A program made the translations under genes and the position numbers. Positions 51,173 to 53,504 of a DNA stretch of 53,504 nt are shown piece after piece. Where the stretch lies: NCBI GenBank assembly GCA_020852755.1, contig JADZAF010000096.1, positions 1 through 53,504 of the forward strand, given 5' to 3'. Position 1 is the stretch's first letter. The number at the start of each line of letters is the position of its first letter. The notes beneath the pieces were generated by a model. It was given only the letters and a program-made list of their open reading frames with translations, made no database searches and had not been told where the DNA came from. The stretch is from Bryobacterales bacterium. Lineage in GTDB: Bacteria > Acidobacteriota > Terriglobia > Bryobacterales > Bryobacteraceae.

Positions 51173-53504
51173 CGTTCCGCGTCCCTCAGCCTGGGGTAAG
51201 GGGTGGCCATCCCGCGCGTGGCCCGCCACACGATGCGGTTGAGCGCCTGCTCCGGAACGGCGTCCGGCTCGGAGAAGTCCATCCGCATGGACGCGACCGC
51301 ATCCCGCAGCGCCTGTCCCTTCAGTCCCCGCAGAGGGGGATTCAGTTCATCCAGCGGGATGTTGTTGGGCAGCGCCGTGTAGGGAGTGAAATCCGGCTTG
51401 CCGGTGAAGCAGGAAAACATGGGTTCCGCCGCCAGGTCGAACTGGTTCTGCGGCGGCAGGCCCAGGATCTGTTCGATGGTGCGGTACAGGTTGATGGTGG
51501 TGTAGAAGCTGCTGTCGACCGCCTTCCGGCGCACCCAGGGGCTGATCAGCAGCGCGACCGTACGGTGGCCGGCGACATGGTCGAGTCCGTTCTGCGCGTC
51601 GTCCTCTACCACGAAGATGGCCGACTCCTTCCAGTAGCGGCTCTTCGAAATGGCCTCGACAATGCGCCCCAGGGCCAGATCGTTGTCGGCCACCGAGGCG
51701 CGCGGCGTCGGCAGTCCCGGCGCCGTACCGTTGGTGTGATCGTTGGGCAGCAGCAGGATCACGAGGCGCGGAAGATCGCCGCTCTTCTCGAACTGCCGGA
51801 ACTCCCGGAGAAAGATATCCGCGCGGTACTGATCGGGGATCTTGCCGCCGAAGGCCGGGTAGTCGGGGTGATAGATGTCCATGAGGCCGCGCACGAAGGT
51901 CCGCGGCTTGATGGTCACCGTCATGTTCCCGGACTTCCACCCCTGGTAGATGTCCATGAACGACGCCGAGGCGGGCGTGATGGTGTTGACGCCCCGCTCT
52001 CCGTACGACCGCACGGAGATGCCGTGCGCCTTGGCGGTATCCCAGAGAAAATCGTTGGGAGCGTAGAGCATAGGGTTGGCGTCGTTGCGGGCGTTGCCGT
52101 ACTTGAAGATCCAGTCGCTGGCATAGCCCTGGGTGCACCAGCGATGCCCCAGCGCCGACTGGTCGGCCGGCGTGTAGAAGTTGTCGAGCAGGACGAACTG
52201 CCCGGCAATGGCGTGGTGGTTGGGCGAAACCTCCCTGCCGAACTGGACCAGCGAGGGATCGCCATTGCCCTGCGGCAGGTCGCCGAACACCTGGTCGTAG
52301 GTGCGGTTCTCCTTGATGATGTAGAAGACGTGCCGGATCGGGGAGGCGCGGCCCGCGTGCATGGGAACCGGGTGCCCGGAACCGGGAGTGATTCGCGGCC
52401 CGGCGAGCCTGTTGTTGGCCATCACCTGCGCCGTGCTGCGCCGCAAGCCTTCCCGGTTGGGGATCTCCACCAGCGATACCACTCCCGCGCGGTCCCGGTA
52501 GCTCCGGCCGCTGCCTCCCGAGGCAGGCGGCGCCACCGAGCCGAACCCGTAGCCGCTGGCCACCCACAGCCGTTTCCCATCCCCCGCGGCGGCCAGCGCC
52601 GTGGGATACCAGCCGGACGGCAGGAAGCCGAGCACCCGCTCGGGGCTCGACCGGATATCCACCACGGCGACGGCGTTGTTGGCCCCGTTGGCCACGTAGA
52701 GCGTTTCCCCGCCGGGACTGACCGCCAGGGCGTTGGGCGCGCTCCCGATGGGCGCTCGGACGCCCGGGCGCACGTTGATGGAACTCACCACCGCGTCGGT
52801 CCGGGTGTCGATCACCGAGACCGTGTCACTGTTGGCATTGGCCACAAACAGGCGGGTGCCCCCGGGGTTCAACACCATGGCCGAAGGGTGCAGGCCGACC
52901 TCGACCTCCCGCACCACGGTCCTGGTTTCGGTGTCGATCACGGACAGCGTCCCCGTGTTGGGAATACCCGTGCGGGGATCCACCACGATCCTGTAAAGCT
53001 CGTCGGTCACATCCCCCGGCCGGGCCTTTCGACCCGCCCAATTCGAAACGTAGACCTTCTTGCCGGAGGGCGCGACAGCCGTGGTGTAGGGATGCATGCC
53101 CACCGGAATCTGGGCCACTTCGCGCGTCGAAAGGTTGATGACGGCCGCGCTGTGCTTCAGGTTGAGCGCCACGTAGAGCGTGGAGCCATCCGGGGAAAGC
53201 GAAAGCCCGCTGGGGGCGCCGCCGGGGATCGGGAATTTATCCATGCGCTCGAATTTCCCGTCCGCCCGCTCGCCCAGCACGATGACTTCATCGGAAGCGC
53301 CGCCGCCCACGTAAAGCCTGCGCCCGTCCGGGGAGAACGCGACGCCCACGAACGAGTTGCCGATGGGCACCGTGCCGAGCAGGGCAGCCCGCCGCGCGTC
53401 GAGAATGTGCAGGGCGCGCGGCGCGAAGTTGGAGCCGGTCACCACGGCCAGACGCGAGCCGTCCGGGCTCAGCACCATCCCGAGCGGACGGTCGTTCACC
53501 TCGA
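51169..53504 (-). CDS. YVTN beta-propeller/phosphoesterase fusion, N-terminus outside the window
   Basis: At least 776 residues are seen; the frame is open to the window edge, and the N-terminus (probably a signal peptide and further propeller blades) is cut. The N-terminal half consists of YVTN/surface-layer-type propeller repeats (RPLGMVLSPDGSRLAVV, HPSAMVLNPGGTRLFVANAN). From about 390 it is a phosphoesterase of the phospholipase C/acid phosphatase type: HVFYIIKENRTYDQVFGDLP, then LPNDHTNG, WKESAIFVVEDDAQNGLDHV and HRTVALLISPW, giving Asn/Asp/His metal ligands. This fusion is common in Acidobacteria. The likely substrate is a phosphoester or phospholipid outside the cytoplasm. It is first (in view) of the operon with the two M14 genes. 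Confidence 0.92.
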   Translation of the reverse strand, partial: EVNDRPLGMVLSPDGSRLAVVTGSNFAPRALHILDARRAALLGTVPIGNSFVGVAFSPDGRRLYVGGGASDEVIVLGERADGKFERMDKFPIPGGAPSGLSLSPDGSTLYVALNLKHSAAVINLSTREVAQIPVGMHPYTTAVAPSGKKVYVSNWAGRKARPGDVTDELYRIVVDPRTGIPNTGTLSVIDTETRTVVREVEVGLHPSAMVLNPGGTRLFVANANSDTVSVIDTRTDAVVSSINVRPGVRAPIGSAPNALAVSPGGETLYVANGANNAVAVVDIRSSPERVLGFLPSGWYPTALAAAGDGKRLWVASGYGFGSVAPPASGGSGRSYRDRAGVVSLVEIPNREGLRRSTAQVMANNRLAGPRITPGSGHPVPMHAGRASPIRHVFYIIKENRTYDQVFGDLPQGNGDPSLVQFGREVSPNHHAIAGQFVLLDNFYTPADQSALGHRWCTQGYASDWIFKYGNARNDANPMLYAPNDFLWDTAKAHGISVRSYGERGVNTITPASASFMDIYQGWKSGNMTVTIKPRTFVRGLMDIYHPDYPAFGGKIPDQYRADIFLREFRQFEKSGDLPRLVILLLPNDHTNGTAPGLPTPRASVADNDLALGRIVEAISKSRYWKESAIFVVEDDAQNGLDHVAGHRTVALLISPWVRRKAVDSSFYTTINLYRTIEQILGLPPQNQFDLAAEPMFSCFTGKPDFTPYTALPNNIPLDELNPPLRGLKGQALRDAVASMRMDFSEPDAVPEQALNRIVWRATRGMATPYPRLRDAER

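Overview
This 53.5 kb high-GC window reads as chromosomal DNA of an Acidobacteriota, most likely of the Solibacter/Bryobacter type. That placement is an inference from the gene repertoire: a ToxR-type winged-helix/TolB-like/TPR regulator, an Oar-like TonB receptor of about 1,160 residues with an N-terminal carboxypeptidase-regulatory-like domain, many Tat-exported hydrolases and oxidoreductases, and a YVTN-propeller/phosphoesterase fusion. I see no insertion sequence, prophage, CRISPR array or rRNA. One tRNA-Leu is cut by the left edge, and the last gene is cut by the right edge.

Layout. (1) 1-4108, minus: tRNA-Leu, then a tightly coupled operon of an L-fucose-isomerase-like protein and two tandem paralogues of a family I do not recognise; it is divergent from the regulator at 4120-5991. 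(2) 6183-11436, plus: a small secreted protein, a DUF2339-type membrane protein, a radical SAM protein, a YjbQ-family protein and a short-chain dehydrogenase. (3) 11525-15001, minus: the TonB receptor, with a near-consensus promoter back to back with the metK promoter. (4) 15363-21252, plus: metK-ahcY (S-adenosylmethionine cycle), glpK-glpD (glycerol use) and a 32-residue membrane peptide whose ribosome binding site lies in a hairpin. (5) 21266-30005: an (alpha/alpha)6 glycosidase, a Gfo/Idh/MocA oxidoreductase, a HEAT-repeat protein, a URO-D-family protein and a heparinase II/III-type lyase. (6) 30214-41821, plus: an enolase-superfamily dehydratase/racemase-like protein, two GH29 fucosidases, an HNH nuclease, a sulfatase, an esterase, a Tat-exported sugar-isomerase-like protein and a GH36-like alpha-galactosidase. 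(7) 41849-43882, minus: a polytopic membrane protein. (8) 44196-48723, plus: a two-subunit molybdenum hydroxylase with its XdhC and MocA maturation factors. (9) 48728-53504, minus: two different M14 carboxypeptidase-family proteins and the YVTN/phosphoesterase protein.

How it fits together. The genes between about 21 and 42 kb, with the fucose-isomerase-like operon at the left, look like a dispersed locus for dismantling a sulfated, acylated, fucose- and galactose-containing glycan: lyase, sulfatase, esterase, fucosidases and galactosidase outside the cytoplasm, then isomerase, oxidoreductase and dehydratase steps on the sugars. The TonB receptor could import products, but it is not beside these genes. 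The remainder is housekeeping metabolism plus a molybdoenzyme cassette. The least explained items are the tandem paralogue family at 82-2501, the exported isomerase-like protein, the HNH nuclease coupled to a sulfatase, and structured intergenic elements at 11435-11516 and 21133-21148.
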